A stretch of 64,000 nt of DNA, from the NCBI GenBank assembly GCA_016712105.1, contig JADJRU010000002.1, positions 1-64,000 on the forward strand, given 5' to 3'. The position numbers and the translations under genes were made by a program. The notes beneath the pieces are model-generated. The model was not told the origin of the DNA. It saw nothing but the letters and a program-made list of their open reading frames with translations, and did not search any database. Position 1 is the stretch's first letter, and each line of letters begins with the position of its first letter. The DNA comes from Ahniella sp. Lineage in GTDB: Bacteria; Pseudomonadota; Gammaproteobacteria; Xanthomonadales; Ahniellaceae. This document shows, piece after piece, positions 21,956-34,377 of this stretch.

Positions 21956-24906
21956 TCAGCCGGTGACGATCTGGTCCCGACCCGCCGCCTTTGCGCGGTA
22001 CATCGCCGCGTCGGCTCGACGGATCAGCGCGTTGATCGATTCACCCGGTTTTGCCACGGCAGCCCCAATACTGACCGTATACGGCACCGCTTGCCCATGG
22101 TCATTGGTCACCATTTGTCGATGAACGGACGCCCGCAGCTGCTGCGCGCGCTCAGCCAGCAACTGGAGATCGGCCACTTCCCGGAACGCCAGGAACTCTT
22201 CACCGCCATAACGGGCACAAATGAATTCCGGCAGAGCCTCGCGCATGACCGCAGCAAAGTCGGTCAGCACGGCATCACCGATCAAATGCCCATGTTCATC
22301 ATTGATCAGCTTGAAGTGGTCCAGATCAATGAGCAGCAGACCGAGCACTTTGCCTTCGGCATGCCACACCCGGATTTTCTCGAGCGCGGCATGTCGACTC
22401 CGCAATCCGGTCAGACTGTCGGTTTCGACACGCTCACGCAGCCGGGTATTTGCCGCCTCAAGTTCGGCCGTCGTGGAACGCAAGTCCCGGGTGCGCAACG
22501 CCACCTGTTTGCGCAACTCATCGGCATTCGCGCGGATCGCCCGCACGCGCCAGGCTGACAACAAACCGGCGATCAGAACCGAGGCAATGACCAACAATAC
22601 GCGCCCAAGCGGGGTTTCGTGCCAAGCATATGCGACCATGACCCTCAGCAAGTCGCGTTCGACTGCGTGACCATCCAGTTCAGCGCGCAACCGAAGAATG
22701 CGCAGGCCACTCGGGAAATCCGAAAACACTGCCTGGTGGGCATCGCCCAGGTCCGAGAACTCAGTCTCGTCAGGCCACCATCGATAGCTGAAACGCACCT
22801 TTTCGGGGCGCTCGAAATGGAACGCCGACAATCTGAGCTGCAAGGTCGGCGCGTCGTGCGGCAACTCGAGCATGCCCGTTGGCGGCGGCCAAGGTCCGGT
22901 TCCGATCTTCATGCCGACAAGACTCGGATTCAGACCCGGCTTCGATTCCGGCGGATGGGCCGGGTCAAAAGCCACCCCGCCCCCTGCGCCGCCAAAATAG
23001 AGGCGCTCACCGTCCGATGCGCTGGCATTGTTGTGCAATTGGTCACTGATCAAACCATCCCGACTGTCGAATCGCCGAACCGATCGCGATTCGGGGTGGT
23101 ATCGCAACAACCCTCGTGGTGTTCCCAGCCAGAGCTCATTGGCGCCCACGAATTCGATACTGCCAACGCTGCGACTACTCATGGCCAGCGACATCGGGTG
23201 CCGCGCAAGGACCATATCCTTGCCGACACCCTTCACTTCAACCAAGCCACCCGAAGTGCCAAGCCAGTAACGCCCGTCCGGACCTTGCTTCTGAGTCCAC
23301 ACCACCGCGCCCGGCAACTCCTGGTCGCTGGTTCCGACTTGATGCAATTTGAGCAGTTGCAGGCGTTCATCAAGGCGGACCAAGCCCTGATTGGTTCCGA
23401 GCCACAGTTCATTGCCCCGACGCAGCATCGACCAGACAAGCTGAGTGGGTAGACCATCCGGCAATGGAACACGCTCCACCCGGCCGTTGCGCAACCGAAA
23501 CAAGCCCTTGAGGCCACCAATCAGCACGCTGCCATCGGATTCGATCAGGAAACTTCGGACGCTTTGCAACTCCGGATCAATCGGCAACACCTGATCGCCC
23601 TGGATGGCAAACAAGCCGTATCCAGTTCCCACCAGTACTTGCGGACCGTGCTCGATCAAGCCCCATACAAAGCGGGACTCCGTGCGCAGGCCGGCACGGG
23701 AGACGCTATCCATCGACCAGATTTGCCCACTTTGGCGCTGCCCGGAACCTGCGGATTGGACAAATCCACCATAGGTGCCCACCCAAAGCCGTTTTTTGGT
23801 GTCGGCCAGCAACGAATACACCATCGGATGGCCCAATGCATCCGTACGATCATCGACCGGAACCTGGCGTTCGAAGTATCGATCACCGGCGGTAAACCGG
23901 ACCAAACCACGGCCCCACACGGCACTCCACAGTCCACCTTGCTCGAACGCCAGATCGGTGATGATGACGCCATTGCCATCAACTTTGTCCCAGTCGGGAT
24001 GAGTCAGCGCGCGCAGGCAATCGCAGTGTTCATCCAGCCAGACCGTGCCACGGTTCGTACCGACATAAACCGTTTCTTCGGGTTCGAGAAACGACAGGAT
24101 GCTGCTCGACTTCAGCGAATCGGCCCCGGTTCTGTGCGGATGGAACCACCGCCAGGATTGATCGCGCGCATCAAACCTCAGAAGTCCATCGTTCCAGTAG
24201 CCGATCCACAGGCGGTTCTTCGCATCGACATGGATGCTGGAAACAAAGGGGTCGGTCTGATTGAACTCTGCCAATCCGGGCACGAGTCGCCGGGCCATCT
24301 GGTTCTTTCGACCCACTTCGAACACGCCGTCCGCGGTAGCCAGCCAAAGCCGATCGCGATCACTGGAGATCGCGGAAATGGCGGGCAAGACCAGCGTTTC
24401 CTTGAGCACAACCCGGCGTGGTTCGGAGTCAGCGACCGACAGTCGCCACAATTGGCCGGTGCTATCCCCGAACCAGGCCTCACCCTTTCGTCCAGGTGCA
24501 AGGCCTGCACACCCGCGAGTGCGTCGCCGCCTGACATGAGTGGCGCGACCCGATGCGTACGCAAATCGATACGGAGCAATCGAGTCGGCGTGGCAACGAG
24601 CAGGGAGTCGCCGACCACTAGCAACTTGCGGGCATGTTCGTCGGTAGGCAATCCGGGCGGCGACAGAATGATCGGCTCGAACCGATGGCCATCGAACGAC
24701 GACAGGCCGTCCTGCGTGGCGACCCAAAGGAACCCTTGAGGGTCCACTGCAATCGACTGCACCAACGTGCTCGGCATGCCTTGCGCGCCACTGAACACCG
24801 TCGCCGCATCAAGCCGCATGCCGATTGCCGCCAATGCCAATGCCGCCGAAATCTTCAGACAACGGCGGATGAGCAAGGCGACCCTCATCATTTCCGGGAC
24901 AGCCAT
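21956..24906 (-). CDS. Sensor diguanylate cyclase with two-component-type beta-propeller (one frameshift)
   Basis: About 980 residues. An N-terminal signal helix (AALALAAIGMRLDAA) leads to a periplasmic region of repeated WVATQDGLSSFDG, LWIGYWNDGLLRF and LWLGTNQGLVRLDE blades, as in reg_prop/Y_Y_Y sensors of the hybrid two-component type. A single membrane helix (GRVLLVIASVLIAGLLSAW), a coiled coil, and a cytosolic GGDEF domain with intact YGGEEF follow. It should make cyclic di-GMP in response to an external ligand. One indel near 24490 splits the frame between LHLDE and RKGEAWFGDSTGQLW. The start ATG at 24904-24906 has GAGGGG about 10 bases upstream. Ligand unknown. Confidence 0.87.
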
Positions 24907-25043
24907 AAAGCAAGCCCCTCAAGCAGTTCAGAGGCTTGCGTGATACGAAGGTTTGGCACAGCGTTCAACTACGCCAAACTTTGGTTGGCGTCGCAAGGCA
25001 TCGCCTTGCGCGGTTTCGACGGGACAGAACCCGAAGCATCGCC

Positions 25044-27332
<2,289 letters not shown>

Positions 27333-27410
27333 GGGCATTTCCTCCGAACGCCTGATCTGCGTCCTTTTTACCGTGGTTCAAGGCGTCGGTTCGACGGCCA
27401 GCGGTCCGGT

Positions 27411-27734
27411 TCACGAAACTTTCTCCATCATGCACAGCAGTGGATGATGGTGACTGCGCGAGAATTCGTTGACTCGCGTCACCTTCGTTTCTGCCACTTC
27501 GCGTGTAAAGACGCCGCATACGCCCTTGCCACGCGTGTGCACATGCAGCATGACCTGCGTCGACTGCGCGTGATCCATCGAAAAAAACATCTGCAACACG
27601 GCCACCACAAAATCCATGGGCGTGTAATCGTCGTTCAGCAATACCACCTGGAACATCGGCGGTTTGGCCAGATCCGGCCGGGTCTCCTCGACCACGGTGC
27701 CGGATTCATGCTCATGTTGTGGCGTGTTGGCCAT
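27411..27734 (-). CDS. clpS: ClpAP adaptor ClpS
   Basis: A 107-residue adaptor that delivers N-degron substrates to ClpA. The core FQVVLLNDDYTPMDFVVAVLQMFF and HTRGKGVCGVFTREVAETK are family-defining; the NDDYT/PMDF segment forms the N-end pocket. The start ATG at 27732-27734 (MANTPQHEHES) has GAGG just upstream. It is followed by clpA after about 78 bases. The 106-base gap to the right is shared with the divergent nudJ gene and should hold both promoters. Confidence 0.95.
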   Translation of the reverse strand: MANTPQHEHESGTVVEETRPDLAKPPMFQVVLLNDDYTPMDFVVAVLQMFFSMDHAQSTQVMLHVHTRGKGVCGVFTREVAETKVTRVNEFSRSHHHPLLCMMEKVS

Positions 27735-27840
27735 GCATCCTCGGGAATTCACCAATTCGGGGCCAGTATAACCTTGCTGATGTGCATCGGAAGTGTGGAT
27801 TCACCCGCTACAATTGCCGCCCGTCAAAACAGGTTTTTCC

Positions 27841-28305
27841 ATGCACCAATTGCCGATCTGGCGGCCGGACGTCACGGTCGCCGCCGTGGTTCCGCGGCAC
27901 AACCGCCTGTTGTTTGTAGCCGAGCGCGTTCGCGGCACCCTGGTGCTAAACCAGCCCGCCGGACACCTCGAACACAACGAGACTCTGCTGGACGCCGTGG
28001 TGCGCGAGACCCTTGAGGAAACCCGCTGGAAGGTCCAGCCGGCCCATCTGCTGGGGGTATACCAATGGCAGAGTCCGGTGGACGGCATCGGTTTCCTGCG
28101 GTTTGCGTTTGTCGCCGAAGCCCTGGCCGATCACCCCGAACGGGCGCTGGATGACGGTATCGAACAAGTCCTGTGGCTGAATCGAGCCGAGTTGCTCGAC
28201 TGCGGCATTCCCTTGCGCAGTCCTCTGGTTCTCGCCTGCGTTGACGATTTCCTCGCTGGCCGCCAGCACGCCGCGGATCTCTGTCGCTGGGTGGGCACCC
28301 CATGA
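27841..28305 (+). CDS. nudJ: NUDIX hydrolase, NudJ-like phosphatase
   Basis: A 154-residue NUDIX enzyme. The Nudix box runs G41-H-L-E-H-N-E47 ... RETLEETRW (to 63); the usual Gly near its end is Arg. NudJ hydrolyses nucleoside di- and triphosphates and thiamine-PP precursors (HMP-PP). The four-base overlap (ATGA) with mnmA is the classic nudJ-mnmA arrangement in gammaproteobacteria and supports the name. Confidence 0.88.
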   Translation: MHQLPIWRPDVTVAAVVPRHNRLLFVAERVRGTLVLNQPAGHLEHNETLLDAVVRETLEETRWKVQPAHLLGVYQWQSPVDGIGFLRFAFVAEALADHPERALDDGIEQVLWLNRAELLDCGIPLRSPLVLACVDDFLAGRQHAADLCRWVGTP

Positions 28306-29393
28306 TCGTGGTCGGTGTTTCCGGCGGGGTGGATTCCTCGGTCGCAGCCCTGTTGCTGAAACAAGCGGGCGAATCCGTGGCCGGCATGTTCATGAAAAAT
28401 TGGGAGGAAGACGACGATTCAGGCACTTGCCCGGCCGAAGCCGACGCTCGGGATGCCGAATCGGTTTGCCAAGCCCTCGGCATTCCGTTTCACACCCGAA
28501 ACTTTGCGGCGGAATACTGGGATGGGGTGTTTCAGCAATTCCTCGACGAATACCAGGCCGGGCGGACACCCAATCCGGACATCCTGTGTAATCGCGAAAT
28601 CAAGTTCAAGACCTTTCTCGAACACGCCGAAGATCTGGGCGGAGACCGGATTGCAACCGGCCACTATGCCCGCGTCGCGCGGGTGGACGGGCGTTATCGT
28701 CTGCTGCGCGGTCGCGACAACAACAAGGACCAGAGTTACTTCCTGCATGCCATCAGCGAAGCGGCGCTGTCCCGAACCTTGTTTCCGGTGGGTGAACTGC
28801 CCAAGCCGGAAGTCCGTCGGATAGCGGAAGCCGCCGGCCTGACGACTGCAGCCAAGAAGGATTCGACCGGCATCTGCTTCATCGGTGAACGCCGTTTCCG
28901 CGAATTCCTCGGCCGTTATCTGCCGGCGCGTCCCGGCGTGATCACTTCGGTCGATGGCGCTGAAGTCGGCAGCCATTCGGGCGTTTGGTATTACACCATC
29001 GGCCAACGAGAAGGTCTGGGCATTGGCGGCCGCCGGGATGCCCGGCCCGAACCATGGTTCGTGGTCGGCAAGGATGTCGCACGCAACACCCTGATCGTCG
29101 ACCAGGGGGAATCCCCCTATCTATCGTCGACTCGCCTGATCGCCCATACGGCAACGTTCATCGCAGGCCAGGCACCGGCGAGCAGTTTCAGTTGTACGGC
29201 CAAGACACGGTACCGCCAGCCTGATCAGGCGTGTCGTGCCAGGGTCTTGGACGACGGTCGCCTGGAAGTCCATTTCGACGTCCCGCAGCGAGCCGTGACG
29301 CCTGGTCAATCGGTTGTGTTCTACGACGGAGAAATCTGTCTGGGCGGCGCAATCATCGAAGCAACCGATGCCCATTTTGGAGGATGGTCATGA
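28302..29393 (+). CDS. mnmA: tRNA-specific 2-thiouridylase MnmA
   Basis: Thiolates U34 of tRNA-Lys, tRNA-Glu and tRNA-Gln using sulfur relayed from IscS/Tus proteins. The PP-loop GVSGGVDSSV at 5-14 binds ATP; C96 (NPDILCNREIKF) and C192 (DSTGICFIGER) are the catalytic pair. The tRNA-binding segment GRDNNKDQSYFL and the C-terminal beta barrel (VWYYTIGQREGLGIGG) are present. Length 363 is normal. It starts within nudJ and its stop overlaps the hflD start by four bases. Confidence 0.96.
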   Translation: MIVVGVSGGVDSSVAALLLKQAGESVAGMFMKNWEEDDDSGTCPAEADARDAESVCQALGIPFHTRNFAAEYWDGVFQQFLDEYQAGRTPNPDILCNREIKFKTFLEHAEDLGGDRIATGHYARVARVDGRYRLLRGRDNNKDQSYFLHAISEAALSRTLFPVGELPKPEVRRIAEAAGLTTAAKKDSTGICFIGERRFREFLGRYLPARPGVITSVDGAEVGSHSGVWYYTIGQREGLGIGGRRDARPEPWFVVGKDVARNTLIVDQGESPYLSSTRLIAHTATFIAGQAPASSFSCTAKTRYRQPDQACRARVLDDGRLEVHFDVPQRAVTPGQSVVFYDGEICLGGAIIEATDAHFGGWS

Positions 29394-30104
29394 CGACCTC
29401 CGAACGTCGGCGGATGCAGGCCCAGGCTCTGTCCGCCATGCTGGATGCGGTACAGGGTGTGCGCGATCTGGCAAGCCAGGGGCCGCACCGAACTGACTCG
29501 CCGCTTGCCCCTGCTCGACGCGGTGTTCAACTTCGAGGGTGATACACCGCAAGTCCTGTACGGTGATGCGTTCGAGTTCACGGCCGGACTGAACATCGCC
29601 GCAGCGCTGAGTGCACGCAGTTGGGGGCAAGGCGACGAGCGTCTGCGCATGGCCGTCCAGGTGCTCGCCTTGTCCGGACGACTCTGGCGTTCGCCCAGCG
29701 CCGGAAAGCGTCTCAGTGATGCCATCGAGTCGGCACGACGCCAACAGCAGGCGTTTGGTGTCGGGCACGAAAACACGCTTCAGGCGATGGCACAGGTCTA
29801 TGTCGATACGATCGCGCCGCTCGGTTCGCGGATCATGGTGAGCGGTGATCCCGCCGTGCTGACGCAGGACCGGATCGTGACGCAGATCCGCGCCCTGTTG
29901 CTGGCAGCGATGCGCGCCGCGATCCTTTGGCGACATCTGGATGGCAGCGTGTGGTCGCTTTACTTCATGCGCGGGCGATGGCATCGGGAATTCAGCGCGT
30001 TGCTGCCCGCAACCCCGGGGGGGGGAGGCGGCGAATGGGGGCCGATGACGCTTCGACGCCGCCACCAGACGGCCATCAGCAAGACCAGCAGGAACACTCC
30101 GTAG
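29390..30104 (+). CDS. hflD: High-frequency lysogenisation protein HflD homologue (frameshift; 3' end uncertain)
   Basis: An all-helical peripheral membrane protein of the HflD (YcfC) family, encoded after mnmA as in E. coli. The first 28 residues (MTTSERRRMQAQALSAMLDAVQ) lie in one frame and the rest (ELTRRLPLLDAVFNFEGDTPQ; TLQAMAQVYVDTIAPLGSRIMVSG) in another, joined near 29485. A run of nine G at 30017-30025 close to the end makes the last 25-30 residues and the stop unreliable, and this end overlaps the convergent gene. In E. coli HflD sequesters phage lambda CII; its role elsewhere is unclear. Confidence 0.83.
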
Positions 30105-30328
30105 GCCAGCAGTGATGCCAGAACTTGCGGCCAGAGATTGCCGTGTCCGGGATCGGCAAATCCGAGCCCTACCCAACCTGAGATGGCAGCCAGAACAGTC
30201 GACACCACCATCGCGACCTGATCAAAACCGCGCGAACGACCCGCCGCGCGACCAAATTGCCAATACACCCAGCACAACACCAGAAACCAGGGCGCCAGCA
30301 GGATAGTTGCCAACAGGGCGGCCATCAC
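29960..30328 (-). CDS. Small inner-membrane protein of unknown function (3' end uncertain)
   Basis: About 105-122 residues with three predicted membrane helices (LLATILLAPWFLVLCWVYW, VAMVVSTVLAAISGWVGLGF, VLASLLAYGVFLLVLLMAVWW). The ATG at 30328 overlaps the trpS stop by four bases, so it is translationally coupled to trpS. Beyond WWRRRSVIGPHS the frame crosses the suspect G9/C9 run. With one base changed there, it would end LRAATR near 29995, removing most of the overlap with hflD. No recognised domain. Confidence 0.65.
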   Translation of the reverse strand: MMAALLATILLAPWFLVLCWVYWQFGRAAGRSRGFDQVAMVVSTVLAAISGWVGLGFADPGHGNLWPQVLASLLAYGVFLLVLLMAVWWRRRSVIGPHSPPPPPGVAGSNALNSRCHRPRMK

Positions 30329-31695
30329 GGCGCCGCCTGTTTTGCCTTGCGGGCCTCACGCGCCGCGCGCATGGCCAGAAGCTCCGCGTGGACCTCGGTT
30401 GCGGACACGGTCGACCGCGCCAGCACGACACCTTGTTCGTCGTGCCAGGTAAATCCGTCACCGTCGACGCGGCACTCGAACGTTTCACCGGCCTCCAGAG
30501 TCCTGGCCATCCATTGACCGCTGTCCTTCGGTGACTGGAAACCGCGACTCAACACCAGAGTGTCACCACTGGCGCCGACCAGTTTGAAATAGAACAGCCC
30601 GTCGGGCTCGCGATAGGTCTTCAGCTCACCGACTTGTGTCGTCGCCTTTGCCGGCGAATGGTCGGCCGGCGCGGCCACGGCCGAAACCGGACGAAGGCCA
30701 ATCGCGGCACTCAACCGCGACAGGAAAGGCGTGGCGCGGGTCCGTGCCCGAGCGGCGCCATCGAGCAGGATGGCTTCCAGTTCCGCGCGACCGCCAGCCT
30801 GTTCAGTCAACGCGCGATAACGTTCACGCGCCGGCGCGAGATCCTGATTGATCCGTTCGAACAGACGCTGTTTCGCTTCGCCCCAACCGATGCCGTCGAG
30901 AAAAGCCTGGCGCATGGCCGCCGTTTCTTCTGCGTTGGCAAAAGCCTGGTAGATCGTGAAGATGTGCGAGTCGTCCGGATCCTTTCGCTCACCCGGCGCC
31001 AGCGAGTTGGTCACGATACCGAGGATCGCCTTGCGCAACTCCGGCTCGGGCAACCACAAAGGGATGGTGTTGTCGTAACTCTTCGACATTTTCCGACCAT
31101 CGAGGCCGGGCAGGATCGCGGTCTGCTCGTCGATCGCAGCATTCGGCAAAGTGAAGAAGTCTTCGCCGTAGAGGTGGTTGAATCGGGCAGCGAGATCACG
31201 CGCAATTTCGATGTGCTGGATCTGATCGCGCCCCACCGGCACCTGGTGGGCGTTGAACATCAGAATATCGGCGGCCATCAGCACCGGATAATTGAACAGC
31301 CCCATGCTGATGCCGGAGTCCTCGTCCACCCCATTTGCCCGATTGGCATCCACCGACGCCTTGTAGGCATGCGCGCGGTTCAGCAAGCCCTTGGCCGCCA
31401 CACAACTGAGATACCAGGTCAGTTGCGGGATCTCCGGAATGTCGCTTTGACGATAAAAGAACACCTGCGTCGGGTCGAGCCCGAGCGCGAGCCAGGTCGC
31501 GGCAATTTCCAGTGTCGACCGCTGGATCCGCTCCGGCTCGTGGCACTTCACCAGTGCGTGAAAATCGGCGAGAAAATAAAACGACTCGACGCCCGCACGC
31601 CGGCTTGCGGCAATCGCGGGACGAATCGCACCGACGTAATTGCCGAGATGCGGCGAACCGGTAGTGGTAATGCCGGTCAAGTGTCGTTCGAGCAT
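30325..31695 (-). CDS. trpS: Tryptophan-tRNA ligase with C-terminal extension
   Basis: A class I aminoacyl-tRNA synthetase. The HIGH-type motif is SPHLGN (14-19) and KMSKS lies in DGRKMSKSYDN. The catalytic and anticodon-binding part ends near residue 335, where ordinary TrpRS stops. About 120 further residues follow: a Pro/Ala linker and then a compact domain, REPDGLFYFKLVGASGDTLV...GFQSPKDSG, resembling the YegP/DUF1508 beta fold. Total length 456. Extended TrpRS forms occur in Xanthomonadales as far as I know; the role of the extension is unknown. It precedes and overlaps the small membrane protein gene. Confidence 0.94.
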   Translation of the reverse strand: MLERHLTGITTTGSPHLGNYVGAIRPAIAASRRAGVESFYFLADFHALVKCHEPERIQRSTLEIAATWLALGLDPTQVFFYRQSDIPEIPQLTWYLSCVAAKGLLNRAHAYKASVDANRANGVDEDSGISMGLFNYPVLMAADILMFNAHQVPVGRDQIQHIEIARDLAARFNHLYGEDFFTLPNAAIDEQTAILPGLDGRKMSKSYDNTIPLWLPEPELRKAILGIVTNSLAPGERKDPDDSHIFTIYQAFANAEETAAMRQAFLDGIGWGEAKQRLFERINQDLAPARERYRALTEQAGGRAELEAILLDGAARARTRATPFLSRLSAAIGLRPVSAVAAPADHSPAKATTQVGELKTYREPDGLFYFKLVGASGDTLVLSRGFQSPKDSGQWMARTLEAGETFECRVDGDGFTWHDEQGVVLARSTVSATEVHAELLAMRAAREARKAKQAAP

Positions 31696-31825
31696 GGTCT
31701 TTTTCCGAAAAAAGCGAATGTAGCAGGGTGAATGGTTGGCAACGATCCCCTCCCCCGGGCGTGAACCAAACCCCGATTCGACGTGTCTGCGTTAGTACGT
31801 GCACCAACCCGCACAAGGAGGAACC

Positions 31826-32677
31826 ATGAAACGCCTGCTCGCTACCCTGCTCGCCAGCCTCACATTCGGTGCTTCGGCCCATTCGCCTACTCTGGTCGAC
31901 CTGGAAGTCGTGGACCGTGACACCGGTCGCCTCGCCCCGGTGTATCACCAGCGCGGGCAGACCTATGTCGCCGGCGAACCCGGCCATCGATATGCCGTGC
32001 GCCTGGTCAACAAGACCGGCGGTCGTGTGCTGGCCGTGCTGAGTGTCGACGGCGTGAATGCCGTCAGCGGCGAAACCGCCAGTGCTCACCAAGCCGGTTA
32101 TGTGTTGTCACCCTATGAAAGCGCCGAAATCAACGGCTGGCGCAAGAGTCTCGACGATGTTGCGCAGTTCGTGTTTTCGGCACCGGAATCGAGTTACGCC
32201 GCACGCACCGGCCGACCGCAGAATGTTGGCGTGATCGGTGTTGCGGTGTACCAGGAACAGTTCACGAGGCCGCGTCCGCTGCCGCCGGTGACCCAACCGC
32301 GTTACCCACGAGGCGACTGGCGCCGCGACAAGATCGGTGCGAACCAGGATTCCGCACCGGCGCCTGAAGCACCGTCGATGCGTTCCGAAGAAGCAGAATC
32401 GTCGAAACGATACGGCGAGGGGCTGGCAGGTCAAAGTGCCGCTCCCGACCTCGGCACGGCCCACGGCCAACGTGAATGGGCTCCGGTCGGCACCACGGAA
32501 TTCCGTCGCCGCTCCAGCCGTCCGGACGAAGTGGTCTCGCTGCAATACCGTAGCCCGGAATTCCTGGTCGACAACGGCATCGCCCCGCCTTGCAGTTTTG
32601 GTTACGGCCGCGGCTGTCGCCCGACCCGGGGCCAGCCGGAAGCCTTCCCGCTCGGTTTTGTGCCGGACCCTTACTGA
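31826..32677 (+). CDS. Exported protein of unknown function
   Basis: A 283-residue protein with a cleavable signal peptide (MKRLLATLLASLTFGASAHS). The region to about residue 145 is beta-rich (LVDLEVVDRDTGRLAPVYHQRGQTYVAGEPG; YAVRLVNKTGGRVLAVLSVDG). The rest is Pro/Arg/Glu-rich and probably disordered, with two cysteines near the end (PPCSFGYGRGCRP). The ATG at 31826 has a perfect AGGAGG 6 bases upstream, implying strong translation. I do not recognise the family. A hairpin 45 bases after the stop may terminate it. Confidence 0.75.
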   Translation: MKRLLATLLASLTFGASAHSPTLVDLEVVDRDTGRLAPVYHQRGQTYVAGEPGHRYAVRLVNKTGGRVLAVLSVDGVNAVSGETASAHQAGYVLSPYESAEINGWRKSLDDVAQFVFSAPESSYAARTGRPQNVGVIGVAVYQEQFTRPRPLPPVTQPRYPRGDWRRDKIGANQDSAPAPEAPSMRSEEAESSKRYGEGLAGQSAAPDLGTAHGQREWAPVGTTEFRRRSSRPDEVVSLQYRSPEFLVDNGIAPPCSFGYGRGCRPTRGQPEAFPLGFVPDPY

Positions 32678-32686
32678 ATTCACCGG

Positions 32687-33414
32687 CTAAAGAGGTAGCC
32701 GGTATCCAAGCCATGACAGGACACGGGCCGCGGTTTCCGCGGCCCGTTTGCCGAGTAAAGGACCGACATGGCTGGCTCCGGCCAGCAGCAGACGATCGGC
32801 ATGGAGCCAATCGGCCACTTGCGCTGATACCGCAGCCGGCACCGAGTCATCCTCCTCACTGATCAGCATCAACACCGGACACGTCGGACGAGCCAGTTCA
32901 ATGCCGGACTGAACCTGCCGAAGCACAAGCGCGGACTCATCCCGCCAAAGCCGCCACAACCAGTCCCAGGTCGCCGGATCGGCATCCGGCACCGCACGCG
33001 TCGTACTGACCAGACTGGCAGTCTTCGCCCAGGGCTCAATGGCTCCCGACGGCGGTTCCCATACAACCTGCGCGGCAAAAGGCGCCGGCGGCACCGGATT
33101 CACCAGCACAAGCGCCGCCACGGACTGGCGCGTTCCTTCACCTTGTGCCAGATCAATTGCCAACAGGCCACCCAAACTGGCGCCGATCACGATCCACGGC
33201 GGCCCTTCGGCCTGAATCGAAAGCGTCAATTGCGCCAGATAGTCGGCATATGCGGTGTCCGCGAGTCCGGCTGGCTGCGGTTGCAGTTCCGGACAAACCA
33301 CGCCTGACCCTCGGATTCGAACAATGCCTGCCAGACCCGCCATTCAAACGGGCCACCACCGGCACCATGGATCAGCATCAGTCGATGGGTTGGCACAAAG
33401 GGACTCGTCGTCAA
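32687..33414 (-). CDS. Alpha/beta hydrolase (one frameshift, probable TTG start)
   Basis: An alpha/beta-hydrolase fold enzyme of about 242 residues. The N-terminal MTTSPFVPTHRLMLIHGAGGGPFEW supplies the oxyanion HGAGG; the nucleophile elbow is GASLGG; the acid region is MLISEEDDSVP; the His is in GASHVGPL. The two parts lie in different frames joined by one indel near 33310 (FES|RGSGVVCPEL). The start is a TTG at 33412-33414, because no ATG precedes the HGAGG strand. It is divergent from lpxH with only 28 bases between the starts. Substrate unknown. Confidence 0.78.
32723..32749 (+). terminator. Perfect hairpin after the exported-protein gene
   Basis: ACGGGCCGCGG-TTT-CCGCGGCCCGT followed by TT lies 45 bases downstream of the exported-protein stop. 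It also codes for residues near the end of the convergent hydrolase, so it may be coincidental. Confidence 0.4.
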
Positions 33415-33442
33415 CGGAAAGGCCGCAGATTACACTCAGCCG

Positions 33443-34195
33443 ATGTCGACCTACTTCATTTCCGATTTGCACCTGCTGGAATCGCGCCCGCAAGCGACCC
33501 AGGCCTTCACGGATTTCCTGAACCGGATCCGTGACCACGCCGAAGCCCTGTACATTCTTGGCGACCTGTTCGAAGTTTGGGTCGGCGACGACGACGACGC
33601 ACCATTCGCGTCGTCGATCCGCGAACGCCTTCTCCAGCAGAGCCAGTCCCATCCCGTCGCGTTCCTGCGCGGCAATCGCGATTTTCTGATTGGGGAACGA
33701 TTCTCCGCCGAGACCGGTGTTCGTGTGCTTGACGACGAAACCGTGATCGACCTGCACGGTGAACGGACTCTGTTGCTGCACGGCGACACCTTGTGCACCG
33801 ACGACGTCGGCTATCAGGCGTTCCGTCGCACCTGCCGTAACCCCGCTTGGCAACACCAATTGCTCGCGCAACCTTTGGCCGCACGCCGGGCCTTTGCCGC
33901 CCAGGTGCGCGCCGCCAGTGCGGACGCGATGAGCGGCAAAAGCGAAGCGATCATGGACGCCAATCTCGACGCGGTGCGCGAGGTCATGGCACGTCACGCC
34001 TGCACGCGCCTGATCCATGGCCACACCCATCGTCCGGCCGTACACGAAGCGCAACGCGCACAGGTGGGCGGGCTGCGGATCGTGCTCGGCGACTGGTATG
34101 AACAGGGCTCGGTGCTGGTCGTCGATCACAACGGCGCCGATCTGCAGGCGTTGCGCTTCACTGTTTCAACTTCGGATTCCGGGTCGGCGGGTTAA
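33443..34195 (+). CDS. lpxH: UDP-2,3-diacylglucosamine diphosphatase
   Basis: Hydrolyses UDP-2,3-diacylglucosamine to lipid X in lipid A synthesis; a peripheral inner-membrane, Mn-dependent calcineurin-fold enzyme. Metal motifs are D8-L-H10, GDLFE (40-44), GNRDF near 77, HGDT and HGHTH. Length 250 is normal. The 3' end overlaps the convergent small-lipoprotein gene by about 38 bases. Confidence 0.94.
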   Translation: MSTYFISDLHLLESRPQATQAFTDFLNRIRDHAEALYILGDLFEVWVGDDDDAPFASSIRERLLQQSQSHPVAFLRGNRDFLIGERFSAETGVRVLDDETVIDLHGERTLLLHGDTLCTDDVGYQAFRRTCRNPAWQHQLLAQPLAARRAFAAQVRAASADAMSGKSEAIMDANLDAVREVMARHACTRLIHGHTHRPAVHEAQRAQVGGLRIVLGDWYEQGSVLVVDHNGADLQALRFTVSTSDSGSAG

Positions 34196-34364
34196 CCCAG
34201 ATCACTTCGACGCCGGCCTTGTCGGCCTTGCTTTCAACTGCGGCGATGTAACGCTGGTCTCGTTCGCGTGGTGTGCTGCCGGCTAGGTCGGACTTGCTGC
34301 CGTTGCTGGCGCACGCACCAACAAACATGGACAGGGACGTGAGCACGATGAAGCGAATCTTCAT
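34158..34364 (-). CDS. Small lipoprotein, 68 residues
   Basis: MKIRFIVLTSLSMFVGACASNG is a signal peptide with lipobox VGAC. The mature part, of about 50 residues, is charged and ends VIWVNPPTRNPKLKQ. The ATG at 34362-34364 has GGAGG 4 bases upstream. Its last codons overlap the lpxH end in the opposite direction. A strong hairpin (34378-34418) lies just upstream in its leader. Small lipoproteins with a WVNPP-type tail occur in Xanthomonadales; function unknown. Confidence 0.75.
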   Translation of the reverse strand: MKIRFIVLTSLSMFVGACASNGSKSDLAGSTPRERDQRYIAAVESKADKAGVEVIWVNPPTRNPKLKQ

Positions 34365-34377
34365 ATGGCCTCCGATG

